Positions 10,179-22,317 of a stretch of DNA of 64,000 nt are shown here, in pieces (position 1 is the first letter of the stretch; the number at the start of each line of letters is the position of its first letter). Under the pieces are notes generated by a model, which saw nothing but the letters and a program-made list of their open reading frames with translations, had not been told where the DNA came from and did no database searches. The position numbers were made by a program, and so were the translations under genes. The DNA lies in assembly GCA_026119935.1 (NCBI GenBank), contig JALRMH010000005.1, forward strand, positions 1,054,001 to 1,118,000, given 5' to 3'. Source of the DNA: Endothia cerciana. Taxonomy: Eukaryota; Ascomycota; Sordariomycetes; Diaporthales; Cryphonectriaceae.

Positions 10179-13100
10179 TTAGAGAACATACCCTCCAGTG
10201 TTTACGCAGTCCCATTCCCTGACGCCCATTCCTTCCTCAAGCTCCACACACCACCAGAGTACCTCCTTTGCCTTGTCTGGCTGTCCGCTCTCCTCGTGCG
10301 CCCTGGCCAGAGCGAACCAGGCTTCTGAGTAGTTCCAGCCCGAGCCGAGCTTGGTGAGGTTGGACAGGAGACCATACGCCCTGTCGCGAGACGCAAGACG
10401 ATCGACAAGCGGCATCGATGAAGCCTTGTATGGAGGCGCGAGGTGGCTCTCGTGATGCGGCGAGGTCGGGCTCTTGGGTGCCCCTGGTGGCTTCAGCGGT
10501 CCTTTCTTCGGGTTCCTGAAGGCGCCGAGACCAAGTGGCTGAGTCGGCAAAAGCTTTGTTAGATCTGCTGGCTTTAGGGCCGGTGACACAATGTCGGCTG
10601 TGCTCTGATCTGTCCCAGGCATGGCGTCCGAGCCCCCGACGAGGTCTAGACCTGGGAAGGCCTTTGGCGGCACGATCTTCTCAGAGTAGAGGTCGAGTAA
10701 GATGTTTGAAAGACCGACTATCGCGGCGCGGTGGTCAGGATAATGCGTCAAGGCTGCTTCAAATCCCAATCGGCCAGCATCAACATCCTCTTTTGCCAAG
10801 GAGAGGTGTCCCATCTGCACGCACGTCAGTACGGTCACTTCAGATTGATTCAATGGCTTGGGGTTGCTTACCTCGCACCAGACATCGGCCCAGAGCTCCT
10901 CGATCGACTTCTTGCCAGCCCATCCAGGATCTCTAAGCGAGGAAGAGCCAGAAGACTTCTTGCCGGTGTCTCCTGACTCTTTGCCCATCTCCGCCTCCAT
11001 ATTCTGCACGATCTTCTGTGCCTCGGCGACTGCTCCTTTAGCATCATCAAACATGCCAGCTCTGCGATAGAAGCCCGCGATCATGAGCCAGATCTTTACC
11101 AACGTGGCGCCTCTACGCCTCTTATCGTGCTCCTTGTCGAATTGTATCACCGGCAAGACAGCGCCGATAGGCTCCATGGCCTCCAAAGCAAAGCCAGACA
11201 ACTCTGCCGCCCTCGCCCTGGGGGAGAAATCGGAACTTTGAGAGACTGCTCTGGCGATTCCTTGGGCGTTCACTGCTGACGACGGGCGCGACAGGGGATT
11301 CCGACCCTGAGCGTGAGCGAATATATCAGATGCCTGCAGGCCCTGGCCCTCTCCCATCGGCGTGTAGAATGGCTCTCCGTCAACAATCGTCGCGACATGT
11401 GGGTTCGGCCCGCTGCTGGAAGCACGCGGTCGAGCAGCATGAGACTCTCTCTTGCGGAGACTGTTTCTCCTAGCAGACTCACTTCTTTTCTCATTGCTCG
11501 TCGACTTCCTTCGTGAGCGTGGTTGATTGGGACTTCCTTGGACATGGATGGTCGGCGCACAAGTCACTGTGGTGTTGGCAGTCTGGGGTCTGCTCTCGGT
11601 CTTCTCCACCTTCTCGTCATTAGATCGGGTAGGGATGGCGGCATCTGCCCGGCTGTTCCGATTACCAAAGATGCCACTTCTGATACTTCGAAATGTGCCT
11701 GAAGTCCTTGGAACGACTGAAGTCTTCGGAGGCGCCAGACTCTGTTGCTTTGGCTGTGTGCTTCCGAACAGCCGGGAGAACAGTGTCAAAAGCTCCAGGC
11801 TGGCATTGACAGCCACTCGCGGTCCCTCCATGATATCGACAATTGCCAATTGGGTCATCTTCACCTCCAAAATGTTCTCCTTCTCGAAGTCGTCCATCTC
11901 ATCCACCAGACCTTTGGTAGCCTCATGGTCCATCTCGACTTCGTTTAGATGGTCACTCTTATACAGCTGCTGGCGCCCGAACAGCACCGCCGGATCTCTG
12001 AACTGTTCAAAAGCACATTCGCACGTCCTAGCCGCGAGTACGTACTCCTGTCTTGCACTAAGGAGAAGCGAGAGGAGATGCCAAAGTGGTATCAATGATC
12101 TCTCTCTCCAGAAAGGCCCGTTGTGCAGGACCAAGATTTCATCCTCAGCTGGCTTCGTCAACAACGCAGTCTTGACGAGTTCGATGGCAGTGGTCAGCTC
12201 ACGTTGCTCAGCGAGGAGCAAACCGAGGGCGAACACGCCGCGAACATCCGCGACACCGCCAAAGTCTGACGATAAAGATGTTCGTAGCGATCTGATAGCC
12301 TTCTTTTGCACCTCTGTCCGAGTAGTCGCATCAAATGTCATTCGTGCCCATTGTGCTTGCGCGAGTCCGATCGACTGCAGGGCCAACGCCAGGACCTTGC
12401 CCGGCACACGATCCCCTGTTGCCGAAGACCGGCCACCCTCTTCCTTGACGGACTCCATTCCACCATTTATAGGTAGCGGCTCGATTTTCTCGATCCAGTG
12501 CTCCAACTCGGTGGCAAGTGCTCTTGCCTTTTCGGCCGCATCCCTCCCACCGAATCGGCTCAGGGCCGATATGCACAGACATATTGTCTCCAAGACGGTA
12601 GCGTCGGCATCGAGGCTCTTCTCCTGGTGTCCTGTCTTCTCCACACGCGCCTTGCCTTTGTTGACGATCTCGAGATACGAGTCGAAGGCCTTCAGAGCCA
12701 GGTCGAACTCGGCCAAGGCAAGGTGAACAATGAAGAGATTCCTCAAGATTGCAGTCGAGTGGAACGTCTTCATCGATGCTCGGTAAAGGATTTCAAGGAC
12801 AGCCGCGCTGACGGCAGCCCTACCGCCCTGCCCAAGGTCCTGTTCCTTCCAACCACGTCCGGTCAGGATCGCCCAGTTCTGCATAAGCATCTCCACAAAG
12901 AGCTCGACCTCTTCCCTGTCCTCATCTGCCCTGGGAAAGGTTGTCTCGCTCAACAGCAGGCTCTCGAAGGCGGCCTCGGCCTTCGTTAGCTCCATCCAGA
13001 GCTGAGTCCTTGCTGAATGCTCGTTTGTGTTTGTCGTATACGCCGTCGGGTAGGCGAGGTCCTGTTGCAGAATCGTCGATAGGGTCTCGAAGTATTCAAA

Positions 13101-14026
13101 CCATATGCGCCGTCGCGGTACTGATCCCTTGAAGCCGAATCCACCCGCTACAGCAGAGCTTTTCGAGCCATCCCACCATCTGGCCCAAGACCGGAAGCAA
13201 GCCAACGAATTCCCCTCCTCCAGTGACACCTGGCCCCTGTCGCGGCAGCCATTGAAGAGCATGCAGAACTCTGTGAGAAACAGCTCCGACCAATACCGCA
13301 GCTCCTTCTTTGCCGTATGGCTGTTCCATGTGGGGGACAAGGGAGGAACCGCGGCCTCGAACACCCTCAGCGCCTGGACCTCTCTGTTATTCCGAGCCAG
13401 GCAGTTGGCCCGCAGGTAGGCGGACTTGAGCATGCAGACCCTCGTCCATTCTGAGATGTTTTCCAAGCTCTCGACCGAGTCTTCCTCCAGACCTTCGGGC
13501 AGGCGGACGGAAGCGACATCGTAGTCTCCAACGACCCAGTGCAGCCACCCTGCGCAGACCTGTGCCTGGAAGCGGTCCTCTGCATAGCTTTGCTCCTCGT
13601 CGATCAGGGTCAGGAGTTTCGGTAATTGGGCGGCGACCTCGATCTCTTGCGAAGGGATGTTGCCGGATGCGGCTGTACCCGGTCGCGCAGTGGTCGGTCT
13701 CTGGGATTTGGTGGCCTTGACGATGCCATGTTCGACCTCGGCTGCCAATGCTAGGCCTGCACCATTATTTTGTCAGAGGGGTAGCCGGAGGGCAGGGTTT
13801 CGGAGGATGTTTCGTACAAGCTCTGGCGGGCGCATGCTTTCGAACCTTGCGGACGAGCTCTGGGACGGCATCCCAATTTCCTTCGCACCGAGCATTGTCG
13901 AGCTGGTCTAGGTAGTTTCTGCCCTTCGCCGGGTTGGGCTGTCGATGCGCAACACGAGAATATCAGTCTCTAAGACGACAAGAGATCAATAAGCTGCAGA
14001 GGGGTCCCAGGAAGACTTACAGCCAT
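10179..14026 (-). CDS. YPP1: Ypp1/TTC7-like TPR protein of the PI4-kinase complex
   Basis: Four exons on the minus strand: 14026–14021, 13938–13818, 13756–10872 and 10814–10179, encoding about 1215 residues. The first coding exon is only six bases (Met-Ala), then GTAAGT. The next exon gives 'PNPAKGRNYLDQLDNARCEGNW…VRKHAPARAC' and joins in phase to 'LALAAEVEHGI', as in fungal Ypp1/TTC7 proteins. The body is helical TPR-type sequence with a long disordered Ser/Arg-rich insert near the middle (about residues 700–830). The C-terminus has 'AWFALARAHEESGQPDKAKEVLWWCVELE', a clear TPR pair. Ypp1 bridges Efr3 and the PI4-kinase Stt4 at the plasma membrane, which makes PI4P. The 57 nt intron 10815–10871 is in frame without a stop. 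Confidence 0.9.
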
Positions 14027-14844
14027 TGTGCGCGGAGCCCGATGAGGACGGGTGCGGGAAAAGGGGCACCGGGACGCGACGACGAGCGCGCAATGAATTG
14101 ACCAAGTACCAACACAGACCAGACAAGGCGAACCCAAGCGTCGACGAGAGCAGTCGCAGGTGGAGCTGAATTAGGAATTAAAGGACAAGACGTACCGGTG
14201 TTGCCCCAAACCTGCGCAAAGGGTGGAAGTCTAAAGAAGGAGGCCGGATTCAGGGTCCGAGACGGAGTTAAGCATCACAGGGTGGTTGACAGCAATTCGC
14301 GACCCAGCGTGCCAGCGTGGTTGACGAGTGGAATGCAGCACTGACAAGTTCGTAACCGTCAGCCTGCCGCCCCGGTCGCAAAGTGACAGCACAGCTGCAA
14401 CTCGCGATCGACATGCAGGAAACCTAGCAGACCCAGGGAGGACCCAGGTGCTCCTAGGGAGGATCGGCCCCAGGACGTCCAGGGGCCCTTCAGGGGTCCT
14501 GGGGTCTGCACTATGGTACCGCCAAACGCCGTTTTCAATGGACCGGGACCCACTATGCAACCACCCCTGTAGAAATTTATTTTAACAACGTCAAAACTTG
14601 GTGTTGAACACCCACCAGATTTTCTCATGAATCGCCAGCAATGGTTGGGAAAGCCTGCGGCGGAGAATTACAACAGCTCTGCACCGTCTCTCATTCTCAC
14701 CGAGCCTCAATATCCACCAATTCGGGTCAAGCCCAAGCCCGCTTCCCGTGGAAGAGCCTGGGAAGGGGTTCGGCCTCCAAAAGCCTTGCCTCACAAGACT
14801 GAGCCCGAGTATCAAAATTATATCTGCTCGAGTTGAGCTCCTAG
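14027..14844. promoter_or_regulatory. Divergent promoter region of YPP1 and RIX1
   Basis: 818 bp between two divergently transcribed conserved genes. It must hold both promoters and leaders. The stretch 14400–14520 is rich in short CCAGG/CCTGG palindromic words. I see no convincing TATA box and no gene. Confidence 0.5.
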
Positions 14845-17204
14845 ATGACCATGTCGTTGCCACCAGACCTGCAGGTCCTCTGCCGGCGCTTGGCGTCAAC
14901 GGAAGCTGATGCTCTGCCGCCCTTATGCCCATCTTTGATCGGCCATATACATCGCTGCGGAGGGGTTCTGTCTCTTGCGGTGGACCAGAAGCTCAAGGAC
15001 GGCGCGCCCGAGCATTCTGTTCTGGTCCACAAGCTGAAGACTCAACTCACTACCCTGCTCAAGAACGGACGCAATCAATCTTCCCGTTTCTCAGCAGCAA
15101 TATTGATCAAGGCGGTCGTTGATGTGGGTGGGTACGAGTGTCTCCGGACTTCAGAGCCATGGGTTTCAGGCCTCTTGTCAATAGTCCAGGTGAGCCAGCT
15201 CTCCACACATCAATGACTGTTGTGGCATATCTGACATTTTCCCAGAAGAATGACCCCTATCCGGCCAAGGAGATAGCCATCATCACCCTGACGAGGATTT
15301 ACACGCTCCTTAATGAGTACCAGGCACTCGTCCGAGAGATAGCAACTCCTACCCTCAGAGCCTTCGTCACAGCCTGTCTACAGATCGTCAAACTGCCGGT
15401 ATCTAGTAAGGTCGGGCCGCCGCCGGCGCGGCTAGTCGAAACGGTGGCAGATGCTCTGTGCACCATCACGCCTCTGTATCCGACAACCCTGCGACCGTTC
15501 AGCACACAAGCCAAGACGGCTTTCAGGGCCTACGTCGCTCCGACAGCGGCAGACCAGACGGCTGTGCCGAAGAACCTTCGCATGAGGTCACGAAAGCTGT
15601 TCGTCTTACAGCATTATACGACACCAAAATCGGGCAATGCAGAGGAGTGGGGCAAGACCATTGAGGGCTTCATCAAGGACACTCATGCCACGGCGGACCA
15701 GATCTTCCGTGCTGTGCAGGAGTCGTGGGAATCTAGCAGCGGCTATGCGCGACAAAGCGTCGCTTTGGAGGGGGAGCCACATGGCGGAAGTGATTCAGCA
15801 GAGCACCTGCCCCCGTGGCACGGCCTGTCGAGTGGTGCTGAGAGGCTGGTCGGTCTTCTTGAGACGCTTTCTGAATTCCTCAAATCTTCTACCAAAACAC
15901 CCGTCACCATCCCAGTCTCAGCATTGTTGGATCTGACTGCCAGAATCACCATGGTTGTGCCTCCTCAGAAGGGGACACGGAGCCAGGACAACACCCAGCT
16001 CAACTCCGCCATCGGCAGGGAAGAGAAGGACGAACTATGGGCTGCCCTCCCAGACATCCATATTGCCGTTTTGGACCTGCTGATAGCTCTCGTTCAGAGA
16101 CTGCAGGAAAACACCGTCCCAATCGCGACAGATATGCTCCATCAAGCCATCCGGATCTTTGACGCCCATCACCAAATACCACTAGTCCGCGGGCATGGCT
16201 ATGCCCTCATCCGCGGGCTTCTCCTTCTCCAAGGGCCGACCATGCCAAAGCTTAGTGTTAATTCCCTTGACGTAACCATCCAATCCTGCTGCCGCGATCT
16301 CCTCGCCACAGCAGGGCACGCCAGGCCCAAAGCCCCACCGAAAGACGTCAAGCCCGCGAACACCAAGACATCCATCGCCAAGGCCTCTTCCAACGCGGAC
16401 GCCTACCTGATTATCCCCTCTAAAGCTTCCTCCGTCGCCAACACAGACCTCTCAGCCACACACCCTGAAGCCGCCTCCTCGCTCTTGGCAGCGTTCATGT
16501 CTCACCTGCCTCAGCAGCACCTCAAACAAACTCTCCGCGCACTCGTCGACCGCACGTCAGTCCTCTCGCACAATAAGGAGGCGATGATGGCAAGTGTGCT
16601 GAATCCATACCGCACGAGGACGGGGAAGATGCTTGCGAGTGTGTTCCCTTTCCTGGCGAGGGACTTTCCCAGAGACAGGGAAGTCGAGGTGCTGAGGAGT
16701 AACCTGCGGATGGACCAAACAGCTACATTTGGTGTAGATGGCGACGAGGATGATGAAGAACTGCTGGAAAAGATGCAGCACGCTGGCGAGGACGGGGAAG
16801 AGCAGCTGGAGGCTGAGGAAGCGGAAGATAGCATGGCTGGGGATGAGAAGAACCAAGACGAGGAGATGGCTGATGCTGTTGTACCCAAGGCGGGCTTCGA
16901 TCTGAGCAGCTTTCAGCAACCTGTCAAGCAGACCGCGACAATAGCCACAGGGAGCATGACAACGGCAAATGCAACGGGGCTAGGTGAGCCCAAGGAGACG
17001 GTTGTGCTATCTTCAATACTGAAGCGCAAGAGCGAGGAATTGGAGGAGCCGCCGGCGAAGCGGCTTGACACGGGCAAAGCTCCGGAGACATTTGGGACTA
17101 AGACGGATGTAAACCAGGGAGAGGAAAGCGATAGCGACAGCGATGGCAGTGTCCATTTGAATGCCGCGCTGGAAGACGATGATTCGGAGGACGATGATGA
17201 TTAG
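14845..17204 (+). CDS. RIX1: Pre-rRNA-processing protein Rix1
   Basis: Two exons, 14845–15189 and 15246–17204 (intron 56 nt, GTGAGC…CCCAG), 767 residues. The N-terminus 'MSLPPDLQVLCRRLASTEA' is that of the Rix1/PELP1 family. The nearby ATG at 14851 is an equally good start and removes only two residues. The helical-repeat body includes 'ILIKAVVDVGGYECLRTSEPWV' and 'ARPKAPPKDVKPAN'. The last 150 residues are acidic ('DGDEDDEELLEK', 'DDDSEDDDD') with a KRKSEELEEPPAKRL-type nuclear signal. Rix1 with Ipi1 and Ipi3 forms the complex that processes ITS2 and loads the AAA-ATPase Rea1 onto pre-60S particles in the nucleoplasm. Confidence 0.93.
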
Positions 17205-17816
17205 ACCTGGATGCCGGGGGCAACTCTGACGACATGATCGACTCTGATTGTTCTCTCAGCCAAGGGCGAGGAAGCCCGCCGCTTAAGGCTACGTCCGAGG
17301 ACCCTTTTAAAGAATCAAGACCAATCAGGCTGAACTGTCGAGGGAGCCTGTCATCAGGCATTGCTGCATGTACTTTCAGCTCTGCCACACCCTGTTCGCT
17401 TGAGGCGCTGTGCGGGTGGCTGCATAAGAAGCCACTGACTCTGGACCGATCTGGTCGCGCGAGTCTAACTCATGTGACAGCACAGGAAGACGCCCGACGG
17501 CGCAACTTCATTGAAGAGCTCATATTGAGGCGTAGTCTTTAGCACTTCGCCCTGCGCCCCGATGGCACATATGCCTGTGGATCTTGCCGATGACAGTCTG
17601 CAGATTGCATGCAGTGCAGACAAATCCCCTCTGAATTCCGTTCCTCCTGTATGTGTTTCTGTGGACATCTCGGAATAGGATCGGACACCTGAGCCTCAAC
17701 ACCCAGATTCTATATTCTGAGGCGGAGGGACTCCCAGTTGCCTGTCTAGGTGTCCTCATGATTTTGGGTCGTGGTCCACGTCATTTCACGGACCACACTA
17801 CTGAGGAAATTGAGCC
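17205..17816. other. Intergenic, no gene seen
   Basis: 612 bp between the RIX1 stop and the start proposed for the next gene. A 102-codon frame at 17234–17542 has no recognisable similarity and no supporting context. The stretch most likely holds the RIX1 3' UTR and the next promoter. Confidence 0.5.
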
Positions 17817-19372
17817 ATGGCATGGAACATGGAGACATTGATGGCCGCGGTGCTCGGGGCCATAGTAACACAAATCCTCGGACCCATTCTGACATGCTAC
17901 TTCACAAGCCCCCGCGCGCGGGACCAGGACGAGGTGAAGTCAATCAATGAACACTTAAGGAAGGGCTGGGCACCTGTTTACAAAACGGGGCGCTGAGAAC
18001 CCAGACAGGAAGCCGGGATAAAGGACATGAGTGAGGAGTCCAGCGCGCGCATCAAAGCGGCCATCCAGCGCCTCGAGAAAGCCGGCGGCGACGCGGAGCC
18101 ATTTCACGGCGCGTGCAGGAAAGCAGCTAGGGACTTCTATGCCAACGTCCTGGGCCGGGCGAGGGCGAGGGATCGTATCAAGGCGCGCAGGGAGCTCCAG
18201 GCTGCGCTGGACCGGATCGAGGACGACGTCTATGTCCACCACAGGCACATCCGCGTTGAGCACCCATCTGCCGCGTCCTCACAGTATACCCCCGAGACAG
18301 CGCTTGACGAAGAGGGCGTGCACCGTGCGTCAGGGATTCACATAAGGACTGTTGCCATCAATGGCGAGGCCGAGGGCCAGCAGGACAAGAGCCAAAGTGG
18401 GAGCCTACCTATCCCTAAGCCTGTCACTCGGGATCCCGTGCAAGATATGCCAGCTGTGCCTCGGCCGGAAGAGAACCCGCGCGCGGCTGCTCACTTCGGC
18501 GGCGAGCCGGACGACGCAGAAGCCTTCGCAACTGGGGCCGGTGCAGACGCGACCGAAGGTCACGGAGATCTGGTCCGGCGGCCCGTTGCTGCTGGCGATC
18601 ACCGCGTAGCTGACCCTGACCTTGAAGTGTTCCGTCCGGGGACCGAAAGTCGGGTGAAACCTGTCTACCTTCACTCAGGGGCTACGGACCCTGCCTGGGA
18701 GGACAAGACTGAGGCCGCGGAGCGTCCAATGCAGTTTCGGAGGTTCACAATAGGAATTTGGAAAAAAGAGAACAGGGACCTCCAGAGGAAAATCGCCGAG
18801 CTGGAATCAGCACTCGCCCACCTGGAAGGTGGCCCCTTTGGCGAAAGGGGGAGGTCCAAAGTGCCCAACTCTAACAACAAGCCGGCCCGAGCTAAGCAGC
18901 TCCGGCGGCGCCTCTCAACGGATATGAAAGCTCCACCGAGCCCGACAGCTCCTGGGCCAAGGCGGCCCACGTTCTACATGGAGTGGTTCACTATGTCCTC
19001 CCCTGTCGCTTATGTGGGCTCGGAGCCAACGTTCTCGAGCGACCCGCGCACCACCGGCTTGACATCTTTGAGGCCTCCAGCAAAGGTCGAAAGGCTGCGC
19101 AGCGCTGGCTCAATGACGAAAGTGGAGCGGTCTGTGAATATCGACAGCCTAAAGAAGATATATACCTAAGTGATTATACCCACGTCAAGGCCTTGATCGA
19201 TTCCGTGCGGAACTACATGGGGCGTGGCACAGGGTCGTGGCAGTCTTCCAGCAGATCCTGTCTTGGACGGGGTGAGCGATGCTTGGTGCCAGACAAGCAT
19301 GCCCGGTCGTCTTGGTCCAAATTGGTCCATGCTGGCCGGCAGGCCGAAGTGGCAGCTAAGGCCGTATACTAA
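17817..19372 (+). CDS. Lineage-specific protein with a frame problem at its C-terminus
   Basis: The start at ATG 17817 gives 'MAWNMETLMAAVLGAIVTQI', a hydrophobic, possibly membrane-anchoring N-terminus, then 'YFTSPRARDQDE'. The frame meets a TGA at 17994 and reopens. A 75 nt in-frame intron 17934–18008 (GTGAAG…GACAG) would remove it and give one frame to a stop at 19169 (about 425 residues): a helical charged N-part ('RIKAAIQRLEKAGGDAEPFH'), a low-complexity middle and a short coiled coil ('NRDLQRKIAELESALAHLEGG'). An overlapping frame (18983–19372) has more protein-like sequence at the end: 'LPCRLCGLGANVLERP', 'KAAQRWLNDESGAVCEYR', 'DIYLSDYTHVKALIDSV'. This suggests the true C-terminus is in that frame, reached by an unrecognised intron or by a frameshift near 18980. 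The family is unknown to me, and the gene may be decaying. Confidence 0.55.
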
Positions 19373-20038
19373 CAAAAGGTTCGGCAGAGCCTCCTATCTC
19401 TGATGAGTTCCACATCGTCATCATTATCCTCCCTCTCGTCGTGGCCGCCTGCTCAGGGTCAAGCAATCCAGTATAGCTCTTGCCGAACACCGTAGCACGC
19501 AGTCGGCGAGTCCCTGAATCACCTTGGCGAAGGCGTGGTAAATGTATGTGGTGACTATATGTGGTGAACCTACCGGCGAATTCAATAACCCCAGCACTCT
19601 ACGTATAGTTAGCAAGGCAGCCAGCCTACTCCCGCTCCTTTCGAAGGGAGCATGCTTCTATAATATACTGTGATTGCCATCAGTTGGTAGCTCTGGCAGA
19701 CGGAGACAGGTGTAGGGCGTTTGATAACACCAGCACAAAGATGCAGTTGAAACTGGATCTATCGAACGTTGTCTTGGAAAATAACATTCGTTCGGAAGAT
19801 GCTCGCACTATCTACGCACCTCCCATTGGGTATCCAGGCTCCCCAGAAGGAGCACAGCCAGCCAGCCAGATCATCTCTGGCACTTTTCGAATGCCATCCC
19901 AGGCGTTGTCGCCATGATCCCAACCATGTTCGACACACGAGCCATACCCGCTCCATATTAGCCGGATGCAATGCCCTTGTATAAATGCAGTGATACCTCG
20001 GTCGTTTAGTCTCTGCAAAGCAAAGATCGAGATCCGAA
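19373..20038. other. Intergenic, no gene seen
   Basis: 666 bp downstream of both flanking genes, which converge here. Only short frames without recognisable sequence; presumably two 3' UTRs. Confidence 0.5.
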
Positions 20039-20932
20039 TCAGTCCCTCAACCAAGCCCGCCTCTTCTCTTCCTTCCTTGCCTTCCGCTTCTCCTTCCACA
20101 TGGCCAACTCCTTCCGGGTTGGCTGCTTGCCCCTCCTCTCCGCCTTGAGGCTCCGCCCGTCGTGCGAGTTGGCAGCCTGGTCGACGTTGAAGTACGAGTT
20201 CATCTGCCGGTATGACTTGTTCGCGTCCGAGAACCTCTCGGGGTTCTGGTCGTCCGTCTGGAACTTGCCCGTGCCCTTGTTGAAGGCCACGTTCTGCAGG
20301 TACGGGTCCCCCGCCTCCTCCCCCTCCACGCCTGCCATCATCTCGGCATTGTATGCCGCGAGGTCGGCCTCGTACTCCTCGCCGCCGGCTTTGTAGGCTT
20401 GTGCGTAGGGAGCGCTGGGGTCCCAGGACCCGTGGATGGCGGGGTTGTAACCGCCTGCCACGGAGGTGGGCTGGGATATCGCTGCCGCCTGTGCTGCCGG
20501 GGAGGTGCCTGGCGCCGCGGCGGCGGCGGAGGAGGAGGAGGAGGTCCCAGGCGCGTCGGCCGTGCTGGAGGCCGGCACGCGCGGGTTGTCCCATTGTGAC
20601 ACGCCCGTGAAGCGGTTGTAGAAGTACCACGCCGAGCTCGCCGCGTCCCACTTCGCCTCCCAGCCGTCGTCTGCTGCCTGCTGCGGCGGGGCCTCGGTCG
20701 GTAGGGGGGGCACCTGGCCGGGGACGGGCTCGTCGGGGAGGGGGGGGCGGCCTGTCGAGTCCTGCCCTCCCGGGTGTGTGTCGCTGCCGTGTCCGCCCTC
20801 CTCCTCACTGGCTCCCGCCCTCGGGCTGTCCTCGCTCCTGGCCTCGCCCTCCTCCGACCGCGAGTCCGCTGGGGACGGTGCCCTCTGCCCCTCGTCCCCG
20901 GCAGGGGCTGCTGCGTCGTTGTCTGACGCCAT
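20039..20932 (-). CDS. WW-domain protein, probable splicing-associated factor
   Basis: A single exon of 297 codons from ATG 20932. Residues 1–85 are acidic, Pro/Ser/Glu-rich and disordered. A WW domain occupies roughly residues 89–120 ('GWEAKWDAASSAWYFYN' then 'TGVSQWDNPR'), with both signature tryptophans and the ligand-binding aromatic pair. After an Ala/Ser linker encoded by GGC/GGA-type triplets (about 20515–20545) comes a block with 'DDQNPERFSDANKSYRQMNS' and 'NVDQAANSHDGRSLKAERR'. A strongly basic helical tail follows, ending 'KAEEKRR'-like in 'RKEEKRRAWLRD'. The layout is that of a conserved fungal WW protein; a role in binding proline-rich splicing factors is inferred from the WW domain and basic tail. 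Confidence 0.85.
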   Translation of the reverse strand: MASDNDAAAPAGDEGQRAPSPADSRSEEGEARSEDSPRAGASEEEGGHGSDTHPGGQDSTGRPPLPDEPVPGQVPPLPTEAPPQQAADDGWEAKWDAASSAWYFYNRFTGVSQWDNPRVPASSTADAPGTSSSSSAAAAAPGTSPAAQAAAISQPTSVAGGYNPAIHGSWDPSAPYAQAYKAGGEEYEADLAAYNAEMMAGVEGEEAGDPYLQNVAFNKGTGKFQTDDQNPERFSDANKSYRQMNSYFNVDQAANSHDGRSLKAERRGKQPTRKELAMWKEKRKARKEEKRRAWLRD

Positions 20933-21684
20933 GGTGCGTGGGCGGGGTTCTACACTGGTCGGGTGATCCAGAGGAGTGTCTGCTGTTGCTGGAGGTTAGT
21001 ACACATCACAGGATCAATCCGGGTGTTTACGTGCTCCCTCGCGAGTCGTGAGCGTAGTACCTTGCTCTATTATGTGTGTTGGGGGAGGGGGGGGGGGGAG
21101 AGAAAGGATACAGGTGGTTCCAGGTCAGAGGAAAGGTTGGGAATTTCGAGATGGAGGCTCTGCGGAAATGATGCTTCGAAGATTCCCGGCCGCGATGCGA
21201 AGGGCGTCTGGGCCAATAGAGGAAAACAGGGTGGGCTCTAGTGTGGGGGCTGCCCCGCCGGTCGAGAGGCACAGTTGGGGTAGACCCCTGAAAACTTGGC
21301 ACGTTGGCAGAGGTGCTACCTAGTTTGGCAATATCCCAGGTGTCAACTCTCGAGGCCCACCAAACCCTGGCACGACCTGAACCGACCGCGGCAGAGACTG
21401 CTGCTGCTATCAGGGGACGAAGACGGCGCAAAATAGACTGGCCTGGGGCTTATTGAACACCGCCCCTTAATAGCCCATACTGCGCTTGCGGTGGGCTGTG
21501 AGGACGTCCCCGCATTGCTACGATGATACGCGAGGCCTTGAAAGAACGCAAGGGAGGGTGGGAGGTATAAGCCGTGAGGAACAACAACACGCCCTGTCTC
21601 GTTTCCACAAATGCAACACAGAAACCAATGCAAGCAGGGCAGGTGAATAAGGCCCTCGCGATGTCAAAAATGCAAAAGAGACTT
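20933..21684. other. Intergenic with G-rich tract
   Basis: 752 bp upstream of the WW gene and downstream of the tRNA. It contains G5-A-G12 at 21081–21098. No gene is recognisable; it probably holds the WW-gene promoter. Confidence 0.45.
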
Positions 21685-21782
21685 TGATCAGACTGGGAAT
21701 CGAACCCAGGAGGATTGCTCCATCAGGAAGTTGTGTTAAGATCGACCTTAACCTGACGCCATAACCGCTCGGCCATCTGACC
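21685..21782 (-). tRNA. tRNA-Leu (anticodon AAG) with a 17 nt intron
   Basis: Reading the minus strand from 21782, the acceptor stem GGTCAGA pairs with TCTGATC near 21686–21692, with discriminator A at 21685. The D arm is GCC…GGC and the A box reads TGGCCGAGCGG. The anticodon stem TCAGG/CCTGA encloses T-T-AAG-G-intron-T: anticodon AAG at 21749–21747, intron after the purine 3' of the anticodon, the canonical eukaryotic place. A long variable arm (GGAG…CTCC) marks a class II tRNA. The T arm CTGGG-TTCGATT-CCCAG contains the B box. A T run (TTTT) about 15 nt downstream can serve as Pol III terminator. AAG, read as IAG after deamination, decodes CUU and CUC leucine codons. Confidence 0.93.
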
Positions 21783-22317
21783 AATCGCTGTTGCTGAAAT
21801 TTATTATTTCGGGACGGTTTATGTTGCAGACTGCGTGTTTTGTGCGGGAGACATCGCCGAGTCAGGGTGTGTGGAGTGGGGGCTTACGGCTTCCGGCTTC
21901 CGGGGCCGCAATGATGGTAGCGGTGATAGGGCTCTACACAGTCTACGTACTGCCTTCAAATACGCAGTCGCAAGCAAAGGACGCAAGGGGGAGGGGGTGA
22001 TGGGAACGAGTTAGCCTGTTGAGGTCTTACTTTGGGCTGCCGCGGGTGCATTTTCGGGTCAGACAGTGCCTTTCATCCCGAGGTGGACACCATTCTGGGA
22101 TGGATAGGGCTACCAATGACGAGATGTCCTTCGAGCGGCAGGCCTGGCCTCTCTTGGGGTGCCAGATAGCTCTTGTTGGAGGTTTCGATGCTGACCGTCG
22201 TTGCGTACCCCTCCTTCTTCCAGCTGACCAAGGCAATCTGCCATTATTCGTCCTTCAAACTGGCTGCCTCAAAGCCGGTATCCTGACACCTGCGCTCGCC
22301 CGGCTCGCACCTTCATC
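21783..22317. other. Intergenic, no gene seen
   Basis: 535 bp upstream of both the tRNA (minus) and the kinase–ankyrin gene (plus). No protein-like frame and no clear promoter element. Confidence 0.4.

Noticed and set aside
11527..12726. 399-codon plus-strand frame inside YPP1
   Set aside because: It is antisense to the clear YPP1 coding exon; a shadow of codon bias.
17994..17996. Stop-codon readthrough or selenocysteine at the in-frame TGA
   Set aside because: No readthrough context or SECIS-like structure is evident, and a normal-sized in-frame intron explains it better.
20338..20808. 156-codon arginine/proline-rich frame in the WW gene
   Set aside because: It is another frame of the same strand within the WW coding exon, produced by G+C-rich sequence.
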